64,000 nt of DNA from Erysipelotrichaceae bacterium (GCA_017404205.1 JAFRCV010000006.1:1-64000), one strand, 5' to 3'; numbered from the stretch's first letter, positions 45,942 through 55,982 are shown. Notes: generated by a model not told the origin, from the letters alone. Numbers and translations are program-made.

Positions 45942-47405
45942 ATGAGAAAGATTAAATTAGATTTATTAATAAAAGTTATTAAACAAAAAAGAAATGACAA
46001 CAATATTACGCAAAAACAATTAAGCGATTTAACAAAGATAAACCGTTCAACAATATCAAAGATCGAAAACGGCACATATTGGCCAACTATTGAGCAATTA
46101 GAAATCATTGGTGATACTTTAGGGTTTGAAATAGAAGATATCTTGGAAAATGAAAAAATAAGTAAGAAAATAATTAAAGAGCCTAAGGCAAAAATTGCCG
46201 TTGCAGGAACAGGCTATGTAGGGCTTTCTTTGGCCGTCTTATTATCTAGAAACAATGAAGTAAAAGCCATTGATGTTGTAAAAGAAAAAGTAGACATGAT
46301 TAATAGTCACATTTCGCCAATTCAGGATGATTTAATAGAAAAGTATTTAAAGGAAGAAAAATTAAACTTAAAAGCAACTCTTGATCCTAAAAAGGCTTAT
46401 AGTGATGTTGAATATGTTATAGTTGCTGCACCAACAAATTATGATCCTAAATTAAACTTTTTTGACACAAGCGCTGTTGAACAAGTTATTGATTTGGTTA
46501 ATAAATATAATCCAAAGGCAACAATTATTATTAAATCAACAATTCCTGTTGGTTATACAAATAAAATCCGTAAGATTAAAAAGAACAACAACATTATCTT
46601 TTCTCCTGAATTCTTGAGAGAGTCTAAGGCTCTATATGATAATCTTTATCCTTCTAGAATTATTGTCGGTTGTGACTCTAAAACTAAAAAGTCTGCTGTT
46701 AGGTTTGCGAACCTTTTGAAAGATGCTGCACTTAAAGATGATATTGAAACACTAATAATGGGTTACACAGAAGCTGAAGCAGTTAAACTATTTTCTAATA
46801 CCTATTTAGCTTTAAGAGTTTCATATTTTAATGAACTTGACACATATGCTGAATCTAAAGGCTTAAACACAAAGGAAATAATAGACGGTGTTTGTCTAGA
46901 TCCAAGAATTGGCAAACATTATAACAACCCTTCATTTGGCTATGGTGGCTATTGTTTGCCAAAAGATACTAAACAATTATTAGCGAATTTTGATGATGTT
47001 CCTCAAAATTTAATTGCCGCAATAGTTGATTCAAATAGAACAAGAAAAGATTATATTGCATCTCGTGTATTAGAAGTGGCTGGATTTGATGATAACGGAG
47101 TAGTCAAAAAGAAGACAAAACAAAAGGTTGTAGGTGTATATAGGCTGACAATGAAATCTAATAGCGATAATTTTAGACAATCTTCAATTCAAGGTGTAAT
47201 GAAGCGAATAAAAGCTAAGGGTGTTGAAATAATTATTTATGAGCCTACACTTAAAAATGGTGACACATTCTTTGGAAGTAAAATTGTCAATAATTTAAAT
47301 AAATTTAAAAAGATGTCTGATGCGATTATTGCGAATAGATATGATAGTTGTTTAGATGATGTAAAAGACAAAGTATATACGAGAGATTTATATCAAAGAG
47401 ATTAA
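45942..47405 (+). CDS. Xre-type HTH fused to UDP-glucose/GDP-mannose-type nucleotide-sugar dehydrogenase
   Basis: Residues 5-68 form an Xre/Cro helix-turn-helix ([37 protein letters not shown]). From about residue 83 a full nucleotide-sugar dehydrogenase follows: GTGYVG (89-94) for NAD binding, [21 protein letters not shown], and the catalytic Cys338 in [15 protein letters not shown]-terminal UDP-binding domain ends it. It would oxidise a UDP-hexose to a uronic acid for surface polysaccharide, and may regulate its own synthesis. ATG at 45942 with GAGG upstream is chosen; an upstream in-frame ATG adds an unrelated 16-residue tail. The frame is continuous through the fusion. Confidence 0.88.
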   Translation: MRKIKLDLLIKVIKQKRNDNNITQKQLSDLTKINRSTISKIENGTYWPTIEQLEIIGDTLGFEIEDILENEKISKKIIKEPKAKIAVAGTGYVGLSLAVLLSRNNEVKAIDVVKEKVDMINSHISPIQDDLIEKYLKEEKLNLKATLDPKKAYSDVEYVIVAAPTNYDPKLNFFDTSAVEQVIDLVNKYNPKATIIIKSTIPVGYTNKIRKIKKNNNIIFSPEFLRESKALYDNLYPSRIIVGCDSKTKKSAVRFANLLKDAALKDDIETLIMGYTEAEAVKLFSNTYLALRVSYFNELDTYAESKGLNTKEIIDGVCLDPRIGKHYNNPSFGYGGYCLPKDTKQLLANFDDVPQNLIAAIVDSNRTRKDYIASRVLEVAGFDDNGVVKKKTKQKVVGVYRLTMKSNSDNFRQSSIQGVMKRIKAKGVEIIIYEPTLKNGDTFFGSKIVNNLNKFKKMSDAIIANRYDSCLDDVKDKVYTRDLYQRD

Positions 47406-47407
47406 TA

Positions 47408-47439
47408 AAATGCTTAGTGGAAGAATTCACTAAGCATTT
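47408..47439. terminator. Bidirectional terminator between the dehydrogenase and flippase genes
   Basis: AAATGCTTAGTG and CACTAAGCATTT form a 12-bp perfect stem around an eight-base loop. It overlaps the last codons of the convergent flippase gene. Confidence 0.85.
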
Positions 47440-48703
47440 CTTTTATTACCATTGGATTTAATGCTTTAAACATTAACACATTATTTCTTCTAATTGGTTT
47501 AATAATAAAGCCAAGAATAACATTAACAAATATTTGGACAAGAATAGCACCAACTGCCGCCCCACTTGCCCCAAACAATTTAATCAAAATATAATTACAC
47601 ATTAAACTAAACAAAGCACCAAGAATAGAAATTATCCAAATATATTTTTGTTGTTCTTTGGCAACTATATACACGCTTCTTGCGATACCAATAAAAGAGA
47701 ACAAGCCATACCATGTAACAATTCTTAGTAAATTAATGGATGGCAAATAATCTAATCCGTACATAATCTTAATAATTATTGGCGCAAAAATATCTAAGAA
47801 TATACACATTAATAGTGCTAGATATATAACAACAGAATAAAGCCTAGTCATACCTTTTTCAAATAATTCATTATTTTGATTATTTTTTTCAATTAGATCA
47901 GGTTGTGTTGAATCAATAATAGCAATAAAGATAAATGTAGCCATATTGACAATTGTTATGGCGGCCACATAATAACCGTTAACCTCATCGCCACACATAT
48001 TTTTCAATAAAATGCGATCAATTTGTGTGTAAAAAGTAACAGCAAGTGACGATACTAAAAAATATTTAGAACGATTAAATAAGGTTTTTGCGATATCTTT
48101 ATTGAATTCAAATTTTTGTCCACCTTGTTTTTTATAAAAATATAACAAAGAAATTGCAATTATTAAATAATACAGAGTTTGTGATAAAGCAAATAAATAA
48201 ATAGACTTATTAATAAACAGAATAGCTAAACGATATATGGAGGCAATAACATAAGCTACAAAGAAAGTGATAGCTGTATATTTAGACATATAGTGAGCTA
48301 AAAACCAATATTGCAATAATTCAAATACCTGAAATAGCAATAACGAACTATATAAAACACAAACAATAATTGTTTCACTTGATCCAGCATTTACAATACT
48401 TGTAAATATAAGCACAAATAGTATTGCGATAGGGGCAGCAATCATTGCCATCATTAAGGAAGTTCCCATAATGCTTCCTTCATTATTCTTATTATTGACT
48501 AGTTCTTTAATCAATATTGAATTAAGGCCAAGTTGCATGATTGGTACAACTACGGTAACAATTGATTGAGCATAAGTTATTAGGCCAAAATTGGTTGGTC
48601 CAAATATGCGCGCTTGAAAAATCGTAACAGCCAACATAAATAATGTTTCAGCCACTTTACAAGCTATAATCCAAGATGCATTTTTTACTATTTTATTCAC
48701 CAT
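47414..48703 (-). CDS. Polysaccharide flippase (Wzx/MurJ superfamily)
   Basis: The 429-residue protein has about twelve membrane helices with the Wzx-like start (IVKNASWIIACKVAETLFMLAVTIFQARIFGPTNFGLITYAQS; region 5-47) and MCGDEVNGYYVAAITIV in the middle. It would move undecaprenyl-linked oligosaccharide across the membrane. TATAAT lies close upstream on the minus strand. It belongs with the neighbouring dehydrogenase and glycosyltransferase in surface polysaccharide assembly. Confidence 0.87.
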   Translation of the reverse strand: MVNKIVKNASWIIACKVAETLFMLAVTIFQARIFGPTNFGLITYAQSIVTVVVPIMQLGLNSILIKELVNNKNNEGSIMGTSLMMAMIAAPIAILFVLIFTSIVNAGSSETIIVCVLYSSLLLFQVFELLQYWFLAHYMSKYTAITFFVAYVIASIYRLAILFINKSIYLFALSQTLYYLIIAISLLYFYKKQGGQKFEFNKDIAKTLFNRSKYFLVSSLAVTFYTQIDRILLKNMCGDEVNGYYVAAITIVNMATFIFIAIIDSTQPDLIEKNNQNNELFEKGMTRLYSVVIYLALLMCIFLDIFAPIIIKIMYGLDYLPSINLLRIVTWYGLFSFIGIARSVYIVAKEQQKYIWIISILGALFSLMCNYILIKLFGASGAAVGAILVQIFVNVILGFIIKPIRRNNVLMFKALNPMVIKEMLSEFFH

Positions 48704-48780
48704 TTAATTATAACTTAAAGAAAACGGTATTAAAAAGCCCCATTGTTTATTTATAATATAATTGAAATGGAGGAAACAAG

Positions 48781-49698
48781 ATGTTAAGTGTAATAGTTCC
48801 ATGTTTTAATGAAGAAGAAGCAGTTAAATTGTTTTATCCTGAGCTTAGAAAACATTTAAGAAAATTTGTGAGTAGATATGAAATAATTTTTATTGATGAT
48901 GGTTCAAAAGATAAGACTGTTGAAGAATGCTTAAAACTTAAAAAAGAAGATAAGAATATAAAAATAATTAGTTTTTCTCGCAATTTTGGAAAAGAAGCCG
49001 CAATCTTAGCTGGATTGAGAGAGTCAATAGGCGATTATGTAGTTATTATGGATGCCGATTTGCAAGATCCACCTGCGCTTCTAGAAGAAATGTACAATTA
49101 TGTTGAAAGTGGTGAATATGATTGTGCTGGCACATATCGTGTCACAAGAAAAGGGGAGCCACCAATTAGAAGTTTCTTTGCGAGAATGTTTTATAAACTA
49201 ATCAATAAAATGATCGATGTTGAAATTGTCGATGGTGCTAGAGATTATCGCTTAATGTCTAGAAATATGGTGAATGCGATATTGTCTTTACCAGAATATA
49301 ATCGTTTTTCAAAAGGCATTTTTTCTTGGGTTGGCTTTAAGACAAAATACATTGAATATGAAAATGTTGAAAGAGTGGCTGGAGAAACTAAGTGGTCATT
49401 TTGGAAATTATTTGCATATGCCATTGATGGAATCGTTGACTTTACAATCGCTCCACTTAGAATCGCAACGGTAAGTGGCTTGATTGTTTCGTTATTTGGT
49501 TTTATTTATATGCTTTATATTGTTATAAAAGCATTAACAATAGGAGACCCTGTGGCTGGTTATCCTAGTATGATCGCAATTATATGTTTACTTGGTGGTA
49601 TCCAATTAATTGTAATTGGAATTGTAGGTGAATATCTAGGCAAAACTTATATGGAGTCTAAAGCTAGACCAAAATATATAATTAAAGAAATCAAATAG
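48781..49698 (+). CDS. GT2 family glycosyltransferase, DPM1/GtrB-like
   Basis: The 305-residue enzyme has VIVPCFNEEEAV, FIDDGSKDKT, MDADLQDPP (DXD-type metal site) and RDYRLMSR. Two C-terminal membrane helices follow (VSGLIVSLFGFIYMLYIVIKAL and IAIICLLGGIQLIVIGIVGEYLG). Such enzymes transfer a sugar to undecaprenyl phosphate, giving a donor for polymer decoration. ATGGAGGAA precedes the ATG; a consensus-like TATAAT lies upstream. Confidence 0.9.
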   Translation: MLSVIVPCFNEEEAVKLFYPELRKHLRKFVSRYEIIFIDDGSKDKTVEECLKLKKEDKNIKIISFSRNFGKEAAILAGLRESIGDYVVIMDADLQDPPALLEEMYNYVESGEYDCAGTYRVTRKGEPPIRSFFARMFYKLINKMIDVEIVDGARDYRLMSRNMVNAILSLPEYNRFSKGIFSWVGFKTKYIEYENVERVAGETKWSFWKLFAYAIDGIVDFTIAPLRIATVSGLIVSLFGFIYMLYIVIKALTIGDPVAGYPSMIAIICLLGGIQLIVIGIVGEYLGKTYMESKARPKYIIKEIK

Positions 49699-49701
49699 AA
49701 T

Positions 49702-49731
49702 AAAAACACTTCAATTAAATGAAGTGTTTTT
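49702..49731. terminator. Bidirectional terminator between glycosyltransferase and lipid kinase
   Basis: AAAAACACTTCA and TGAAGTGTTTTT form a 12-bp stem around ATTAAA and overlap the stop region of the convergent kinase gene. Confidence 0.9.
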
Positions 49732-50617
49732 ATTTACTAATGATATTTATAGCCTTTTGTTTATCTTTGATTATAGTGCGATTATATGAACCACCATATT
49801 CGCCATCAATTGTCCAAGGGATACTTTCTTTTGATTCAATGATGATGTTGTGTGCTTTAAAAGTTAAAACGAGACTACTATTTTTAATTCCACCTAATAA
49901 GAAACTAGCTATTTCATTAAATTCGACGACATCTTTTGGCTCTTTAACAAGCATTACTTCTAATAAGCCATCATCTAAACTGACTTCTTTAGGATTTAAT
50001 TTATAGACACCACCAACTTGTAAAGTATTAGTAATCATACCAAAAATAAAATTGCCTTCCACCACAGTATCATCTAACTTAACTTTAATTTTTTGTGCTT
50101 TAATTTCTGATAAACTTTTAACACCCTCAACTAAATAAGCTAAATGTCCAAAAACATTCTTTACATCTTGTGGTGTATCATATGATACTCTTGTAAAAGC
50201 GCCAAACGCTGCAACATAAATAAAATATTTTGAATTTAATTTACCAACATCATAGCTTTGAACTTTTCCATTAACAATAAGTTCAGCAGCCTTTTCCATG
50301 ACTTTTGGTATTTTTATGCTACTTGCGTAATCGTTTGTGGAACCAGCAGGAATATACCCTAAAGGAGGTAATTTCTCGCTATTTAAACTAAGCAAACCAT
50401 TAATTGTTTCATTTAATGTTCCATCGCCACCAGAACAGACAATCAAATCAAATTTCAATGCATTGTTTTTTAGATATTCGGCTATCTCTCCAGACTTTTT
50501 AGTAGGATATACAGTCAAATCATATTCAGCACTAGCGAAAATATTTAGAATATTATAAAGATGACTTTTAATCTGCATCATTCCAGCATGGGGGTTATAA
50601 ATAAACAATGTTTTCAT
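49730..50617 (-). CDS. Diacylglycerol/lipid kinase (DgkB/YegS family)
   Basis: The 295-residue protein has the DAGK catalytic signature (FIYNPHAG, VCSGGDGTLNETINGLL, LGYIPAGSTNDYASSI) and the C-terminal LDDGLLEVMLVKEP with TIDGEYGG. It phosphorylates diacylglycerol, recycling lipid released during teichoic-type polymer synthesis. TATAAT (50624-50629, minus strand) lies six bases before the ATG and there is no ribosome binding site, so the mRNA is probably leaderless. Confidence 0.88.
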   Translation of the reverse strand: MKTLFIYNPHAGMMQIKSHLYNILNIFASAEYDLTVYPTKKSGEIAEYLKNNALKFDLIVCSGGDGTLNETINGLLSLNSEKLPPLGYIPAGSTNDYASSIKIPKVMEKAAELIVNGKVQSYDVGKLNSKYFIYVAAFGAFTRVSYDTPQDVKNVFGHLAYLVEGVKSLSEIKAQKIKVKLDDTVVEGNFIFGMITNTLQVGGVYKLNPKEVSLDDGLLEVMLVKEPKDVVEFNEIASFLLGGIKNSSLVLTFKAHNIIIESKESIPWTIDGEYGGSYNRTIIKDKQKAINIISK

Positions 50618-50670
50618 AAGTTCATTATATCTTAAATGTTATATAATTTAGGAGTTAAAGGAGAAGTAAA

Positions 50671-51243
50671 ATGGCAAATAAAGTATTAGTAGAAACAAGT
50701 GCTAGACACGTACATGTAACTGATAGTGATCTAGAAGTATTATTTGGAAAAGGTCATACATTAACAAATAAAAAGAACTTAAGCCAACCTGGGCAATTCG
50801 CATGTGAAGAAAAAGTAACGGTTGTTGGTCCAAAAGGACAATTAAAGGCATCTATTCTTGGACCTACAAGAAGTCAAACACAAGTTGAATTATCATTAAC
50901 TGATGCAAGAACTGTTGGATTGATAGCCCAAATAAGAGAATCTGGTGACTTAAAAGGCACTAATGGTTGTAAATTAGTTGGACCAGAAGGTGAGATTGAA
51001 ATAAGTGAAGGTGTTATAGCTGCTAAAAGGCATGTTCATTTAGATCCAAAAACAGCTGAAGAATTTGGAATTGAAAACGGACAAATCGTTTCTGTAAAAG
51101 TTGAATCAGAATCAAGATCATTAGTATTTGGTGATGTTGTCGCAAGAGTATCTGATAAATATGCTCCTGCAGTTCATATCGATACTGATGAAGCTAATGC
51201 TGCTGGTTTGGCTGGCGCAGTTGAAGGCGAAATTATTAAATAG
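50671..51243 (+). CDS. pduL: Phosphate propanoyltransferase/phosphotransacetylase PduL
   Basis: The 190-residue zinc enzyme exchanges CoA and phosphate on short acyl groups. Two PduL repeats are visible, each with a His pair (TSARHVHVTDSDLEVLFGKG and IAAKRHVHLDPKTAEEFGI). LSQPGQFACEEKVTVVGP is also typical. There is no microcompartment-targeting extension and no Pdu genes nearby, so it probably serves as the housekeeping phosphotransacetylase for acetate formation. AAAGGAGAAG precedes the ATG. Confidence 0.92.
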   Translation: MANKVLVETSARHVHVTDSDLEVLFGKGHTLTNKKNLSQPGQFACEEKVTVVGPKGQLKASILGPTRSQTQVELSLTDARTVGLIAQIRESGDLKGTNGCKLVGPEGEIEISEGVIAAKRHVHLDPKTAEEFGIENGQIVSVKVESESRSLVFGDVVARVSDKYAPAVHIDTDEANAAGLAGAVEGEIIK

Positions 51244-51268
51244 TTTTATTAAAAAATTACGAAAAGAG

Positions 51269-51296
51269 TGTTCAAGTTTAACTTGAACATTTTTTT
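51269..51296 (+). terminator. Terminator after pduL
   Basis: TGTTCAAGT and ACTTGAACA pair around TTA, followed by seven T residues. Confidence 0.9.
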
Positions 51297-51370
51297 ATGC
51301 TTCTAAATCCATACTTATTAGATATCAATAAAAATTAATAATGTATTTAATCTGTAAGGAGAAAGAAAAA

Positions 51371-51889
51371 ATGAATAAATTAGTAGAAGAAGTAAATGAA
51401 ACTATAAAGGATTTCCATAACGCAAGAATCAATAATGAATTAAATGAAGATAATTATTTTGATTTCATGAAAAAAATAATTGGAAAAATGTCTGAAATCG
51501 CCAGAGATGACAGTATTGTATTTTATTGCCCTACTAAAAAAATATATTTACTAAATAATGGAGAATTATTTGTTCCCTTTTTTAGTGACCTATCTTTAAT
51601 TTTAGAAGAAATTAATAAAGATCAAGAACTAGAACAATTAAGTTTAATGGAAATATTAGAAAATACAGCTATTTTAGAAGAAGAAGCATCTAAAAACACA
51701 AATAAAACAGAAAATAATAATGCAATTGAAAATATGACAAGCAATCCCAAAATAAGCGGTGTTGTTTATAATCCTCGTAGTGACTTGGAATATTATTTTG
51801 CCGATACTGATTTCAAAGTATTGTTCTTAAAAGCCGAAGAGATGGATAGCGTAAGAATAATATGTGGCGAAAAAGTAATTGAATTTTGA
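51371..51889 (+). CDS. Hypothetical protein (172 aa)
   Basis: I do not recognise this acidic soluble protein. It starts with a helical stretch (NKLVEEVNETIKDFHNARI). A middle part with FYCPTKKIYLLNNGELFVPFFSDL is a little reminiscent of SseB-type folds. An Asn/Lys-rich linker near 110-135 and a short C-terminal domain follow. The ATG at 51371 is chosen because AAGGAGAAAG precedes it; an ATG ten codons upstream lacks a site. It is followed closely by the CCA enzyme gene. Confidence 0.6.
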   Translation: MNKLVEEVNETIKDFHNARINNELNEDNYFDFMKKIIGKMSEIARDDSIVFYCPTKKIYLLNNGELFVPFFSDLSLILEEINKDQELEQLSLMEILENTAILEEEASKNTNKTENNNAIENMTSNPKISGVVYNPRSDLEYYFADTDFKVLFLKAEEMDSVRIICGEKVIEF

Positions 51890-51912
51890 ATGTTATTATA
51901 GAATTATAATAG

Positions 51913-53256
51913 ATGAAAAAAGTGGTAGAAAAGAAAATAGCTGAGCTTGTAAAAGAAAAGGGTGGAAGGACTTTTTATGTTGGTGGCTATGTAAGAGATA
52001 AACTACTTGGAATTAACAATTTAGATGTCGATATTGAAATACATGGAATTAGTGAATCTGTTTTATTAGAAGTACTGAACAAAGTCGGAACACCTCTTAA
52101 ATACGGAAAGAGTTTTGGCATTTATTATTTAGAAGGCCAACATATAGATATTGCTTTGCCTAGAAAAGAAAAGGCCATTGGTAAAGGTCATCGTGATTTT
52201 GAAATAACCATTGATCCTTTCATTGGCTATAAAAAAGCTGCTTTAAGAAGGGACTTCACCATAAATGCTTTGATGGAAGATGTTTTAACAGGTGAAATAG
52301 TTGATAACTTTGATGGATTAAATGATTTAAAGAAACAAATAATTCGTCATGTCGATGATAAGAGTTTTGTAGAAGATCCTTTAAGAGTTTTAAGAGCTTG
52401 TCAGTTCGCATGTAGATTCGATTTTAAAATTGCTAATGAAACAATTAATTTATGTAAAAATATTGATATCAAAAATTTAAGTAAAGAAAGAATAGAAGAA
52501 GAAATAAAAAAAGCACTAATTAAAGGTAAAAAGCCATCATTGTTTTTTGAATATTTAAAGAAAATGAATCAATTAAATTATTGGTTTAAAGAAATAGAAG
52601 AATGTATCAATATTAAACAAGATCCAATTTATCATAAAGAAGGCGATGTTTATACACATACAATGTTGGTGATTGATAATGCATCGAAATATAGAAATGA
52701 AGTAAGTAATGCATATTATTTCATGCTTAGTGCTTTGACACATGATTTAGGTAAAATAGCAACAACTGAAATAGTGGATGGAAGAATCCATTCATATAAT
52801 CATGAAGAAAAAGGCGTTGAAATTGCTAAGACATTTTTGAATCGTTTCACAAACAATAAACATTTACAACGTTATGTATTAAATATGGTGAAGTTACATA
52901 TGAAACCAAATATGATGATGGCTAATAAATCGCATATTAAAAATACAAATAAGATGTTCGATGAAGCAATTGCTAAAAAAGACTTGATATATTTAGCCAT
53001 GGCAGATAATTGTCTAATTGAAAATAGAGATAATATAAAAAACGATTATGAATTCTTATTTAAAAGATTAGATATATATAAAGAATATATGAAAAGACCA
53101 TATGTAAGTGGTGATGATTTAATTAAAGCTGGTCTAGAAGCTGATGAATCATTTTCTGATGTTTTAACTTTTGCACATAAATTAAGATTAGCAGGTCTTG
53201 ATTTAAATGATGCACTTAAACAGTGTTTAGCTTACGCAAGAAAACTTAAAAAGTGA
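51913..53256 (+). CDS. cca: CCA-adding tRNA nucleotidyltransferase with HD domain
   Basis: The 447-residue protein has the class II nucleotidyltransferase head (FYVGGYVRDKLLGINNLDVDIEIHG, with the catalytic DxD). RRDFTINALMEDVLTGEIVDNFDGLNDLKKQIIRHV follows (region about 115-150), and the helix DPLRVLRACQFACRF. An HD domain (LTHDLGKIATTEI) completes it. It repairs or adds the 3' CCA of tRNAs. It overlaps the Y-family polymerase by four bases. There is no good ribosome binding site and TATAAT lies only two bases before the ATG, so the true start may differ. Confidence 0.9.
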   Translation: MKKVVEKKIAELVKEKGGRTFYVGGYVRDKLLGINNLDVDIEIHGISESVLLEVLNKVGTPLKYGKSFGIYYLEGQHIDIALPRKEKAIGKGHRDFEITIDPFIGYKKAALRRDFTINALMEDVLTGEIVDNFDGLNDLKKQIIRHVDDKSFVEDPLRVLRACQFACRFDFKIANETINLCKNIDIKNLSKERIEEEIKKALIKGKKPSLFFEYLKKMNQLNYWFKEIEECINIKQDPIYHKEGDVYTHTMLVIDNASKYRNEVSNAYYFMLSALTHDLGKIATTEIVDGRIHSYNHEEKGVEIAKTFLNRFTNNKHLQRYVLNMVKLHMKPNMMMANKSHIKNTNKMFDEAIAKKDLIYLAMADNCLIENRDNIKNDYEFLFKRLDIYKEYMKRPYVSGDDLIKAGLEADESFSDVLTFAHKLRLAGLDLNDALKQCLAYARKLKK

Positions 53257-54758
53257 AACGTAGTTATATGGAAAAAGAAAGAACCTATATCGCTATTGAT
53301 TTAAAATCATTTTATGCCTCAGAAGAATGTGTCAAGCGTGGTCTTGATCCTTTAAATACGTGCCTTGTAGTAGCTGATGAAACAAGAACCAATAAGACAA
53401 TATGTCTTGCGGTTTCTCCTGCTTTAAAGGCACTTGGAGTTCCAGGTAGACCGCGTTTATTTGAAGTTGAAAAGATAGTTAATGATTTAAATAACAAAAG
53501 ACAAAAAACCAATAAAAGACCAATTAAAAAGAAAACTATCTATTTAGATGAGATCAATAGTCAAAATGATATTTTGATTGACTATGTTGTAGCTATGCCG
53601 GCTATGCAAGATTATGTTGATGTTTCTAACAAAGTATATGAGACTTATTTAAAATATGTTTCTAAAGATGATATTCATATTTATTCAATTGATGAAGTAT
53701 TTATTGATGTAACTGATTATTTGAATACTTATAAATTAAGTGCTCATATGTTAGCTTTAGCGATGATTAAAGATGTTTTAATGACAACAGGAATTACAGC
53801 TACAACTGGCATCGGGACCAATATGTTTTTAGCTAAGGTAGCGATGGATATTGTTGCTAAACATATGCCGGCAGACAAGGATGGTGTTCGAATAGCTGAG
53901 CTTGATGAATATAGCTATCGTAAACTTTTATGGGCTCATAGACCTATCACTGATTTTTGGCGTATTGGTAAAGGCATCGCAAAAAGATTAGAAAAATATG
54001 ATCTTTATACAATGGGTGATATTGCTAGATTTTCATTAACTGATGATTATAGACTATACAAAGAATTTGGCATCAATGCTGAACTAATTATTGATCATGC
54101 TTGGGGCTATGAACCAACAAGAATTTCCGATATTAAGAATTATCATACTGATAATCATTCCCTTGGCGCAGGGCAAGTATTAATGCGTCCATATAAATAT
54201 GATGAAGCATTGATAATAGCTAAAGAAATGACAAACAGTTTATCTTTAGATTTAAAAGAAAAAGGATTGGTGACTAATCAAATAGCCTTAGGGATAGGAT
54301 ATGATTCTAGTAATGATTTATCGCTATATAAAGGTAAAACAATTGTTGATTATATAGGAAAAACCGTAGCTAAACCTGCAGGTGGTTCTATTAAACTAAA
54401 AGAATATACTTCTTCAGCTTCTTTACTTAGACAAGCTATTGAATATATTTATTCAAGCACTGTTAATAAAAAGCTAACGATCAGAAGAGTTAACATCACC
54501 GCTTTACATGTCATCACATTAGAAGAATCAAAGAATATATCTTATCATGAACAATATGATCTTTTTTTAGATGTTGAAGAAAAGGAAAAACAAAATAAAG
54601 AATTAAAAAAACAAATGGAAAAAGATGACAAACTACAAGATGCCATGCTAAAGATTCAAAAAAGATTTGGCAAGAATTCAATAATGACCGGTACAAGTTA
54701 TGAAGATGCAGCAACAGGAAAAGAAAGAAATGAACAAATAGGAGGACATCGTAAATGA
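53253..54758 (+). CDS. Y-family DNA polymerase (UmuC/UvrX-like)
   Basis: The 501-residue translesion polymerase shows YIAIDLKSFYASEECV (first carboxylate), IYSIDEVFIDVTDYL (catalytic Asp-Glu), TGIGTNMFLAKVAMD and the little-finger region. A charged C-terminal tail (EEKEKQNKELKKQMEKDDKL) follows. The downstream YolD-like gene overlaps it by four bases, the usual UvrX-YolD pairing of Firmicutes. It bypasses DNA lesions. An in-frame Met six codons later is an alternative start. Confidence 0.93.
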   Translation: MKRSYMEKERTYIAIDLKSFYASEECVKRGLDPLNTCLVVADETRTNKTICLAVSPALKALGVPGRPRLFEVEKIVNDLNNKRQKTNKRPIKKKTIYLDEINSQNDILIDYVVAMPAMQDYVDVSNKVYETYLKYVSKDDIHIYSIDEVFIDVTDYLNTYKLSAHMLALAMIKDVLMTTGITATTGIGTNMFLAKVAMDIVAKHMPADKDGVRIAELDEYSYRKLLWAHRPITDFWRIGKGIAKRLEKYDLYTMGDIARFSLTDDYRLYKEFGINAELIIDHAWGYEPTRISDIKNYHTDNHSLGAGQVLMRPYKYDEALIIAKEMTNSLSLDLKEKGLVTNQIALGIGYDSSNDLSLYKGKTIVDYIGKTVAKPAGGSIKLKEYTSSASLLRQAIEYIYSSTVNKKLTIRRVNITALHVITLEESKNISYHEQYDLFLDVEEKEKQNKELKKQMEKDDKLQDAMLKIQKRFGKNSIMTGTSYEDAATGKERNEQIGGHRK

Positions 54759-55207
54759 AAAATAAAGAAAATAATGATCCAAATAGATACGATGATATAA
54801 TTAATCTCCCACACTTTGTTTCAAAAAACAGAAATCATATGAGCTTAAGTGATAGGGCTGCACAATTTGCGCCATTTGATGCATTAACTGGTTATAGTGA
54901 AGCAATAAAAGAAACAGGCAGACAAACAGAAAAAGAAAAAGAACTCGGTGAATACGAACTTAATGAACTTGACATGCGTTTAAAAATAATTGAAAGTTTT
55001 ATAAAGGATATGCCGCTTGTAAAGATTAAATATTTTATCTTAGATGAATTAAAAGGTGGTGGTACATATCAAACGGCATCTTTCAATGTTAAAAAAATAA
55101 ATAGAAATAAAAGAACACTCATTTCAACAAACGATGAAGAATATGACTTAGATTATATTTTTAGTATTGAAAGTGATGTAATAGAAAAGGTTTTAAATGA
55201 TGAATAA
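54755..55207 (+). CDS. YolD-like protein
   Basis: The 150-residue protein has the YolD signature HMSLSDRAAQFAPFDALTGYSEAIKETGRQTEKEKELGEYEL (region about 28-70). A small beta-domain follows (VKIKYFILDELKGGGTYQTASFNVKKINRNKRTLIST). It is coupled to the Y-family polymerase by an ATGA overlap and is thought to act as its regulator, similar in position to UmuD. Detailed function is not known. Confidence 0.85.
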   Translation: MKNKENNDPNRYDDIINLPHFVSKNRNHMSLSDRAAQFAPFDALTGYSEAIKETGRQTEKEKELGEYELNELDMRLKIIESFIKDMPLVKIKYFILDELKGGGTYQTASFNVKKINRNKRTLISTNDEEYDLDYIFSIESDVIEKVLNDE

Positions 55208-55982
55208 GCATATTAAGATAATACCTTTTGGTTCAGGATCAACAGGGAACTCAATGTATATTGAAATAGAAAATCATAGAATTCTTGTCGACATGGGCAT
55301 AGGGATGAGAAAAATAAAACAGGCATTAGAAAAACATTCAAGAAGCTTAAATGATATTGAAGCTATTTTTATAACACATGATCACTATGACCATATTAAA
55401 AATGCCCCAGCAATAATCAATAACACTAAAGCGTTGGTATATTGTAATGAAGAAACTTCTGAATATATGAAAAATAAGAATATTGATTATTGTCTATTAT
55501 CTTTAAATGATAAAAAAGAAGTATTAGAAGGGCTGTTTGTGGAAGCTTTTAAAGTACCACATGATAGATATGTTTATGGATATTTATTTGAAGTAGGGAA
55601 CACTAGGCTTGCCTATGTTACAGATTGCGGAACGATGAATAATAAGATTTTTAATTATTTAAAGAAAGCTGATGTTGTAATTATTGAATCTAATCATGAT
55701 TTAGATATGTTAGAGAATGGTCCTTATGATTATTATTTAAAACGCAGAATAAGATCTAAAAATGGTCATCTTTCTAATGCTGATTGTGCAACTACGATTA
55801 AGAAGTTAAATGATTTAGGAATAAATAATTTTTTGTTAGCCCATTTAAGCAGAGAAAACAATAGACCCGAAATTGCTTTAAACGAAACATTAAAAGCATT
55901 AGATAATAAGCAAGTGAACATTTATGTTTGTCCTGTTGAAAGCGATGAATTGTTGGAATATAGAATCAGTGATTCAATATAA
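55197..55982 (+). CDS. YycJ/WalJ-type metallo-beta-lactamase hydrolase
   Basis: The 261-residue protein has GSGSTGNSMYIEIENHRILVDMG, the metal motif ITHDHYDH, LAYVTDCG and IIESNHDLDML, and the C-terminal LLAHLSRENN. The family is viewed as a DNA exonuclease involved in repair, fitting its place behind polymerase and YolD genes. It overlaps yolD by eleven bases. Translation may begin at either of two adjacent ATG codons. Confidence 0.87.
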   Translation: MMNKHIKIIPFGSGSTGNSMYIEIENHRILVDMGIGMRKIKQALEKHSRSLNDIEAIFITHDHYDHIKNAPAIINNTKALVYCNEETSEYMKNKNIDYCLLSLNDKKEVLEGLFVEAFKVPHDRYVYGYLFEVGNTRLAYVTDCGTMNNKIFNYLKKADVVIIESNHDLDMLENGPYDYYLKRRIRSKNGHLSNADCATTIKKLNDLGINNFLLAHLSRENNRPEIALNETLKALDNKQVNIYVCPVESDELLEYRISDSI

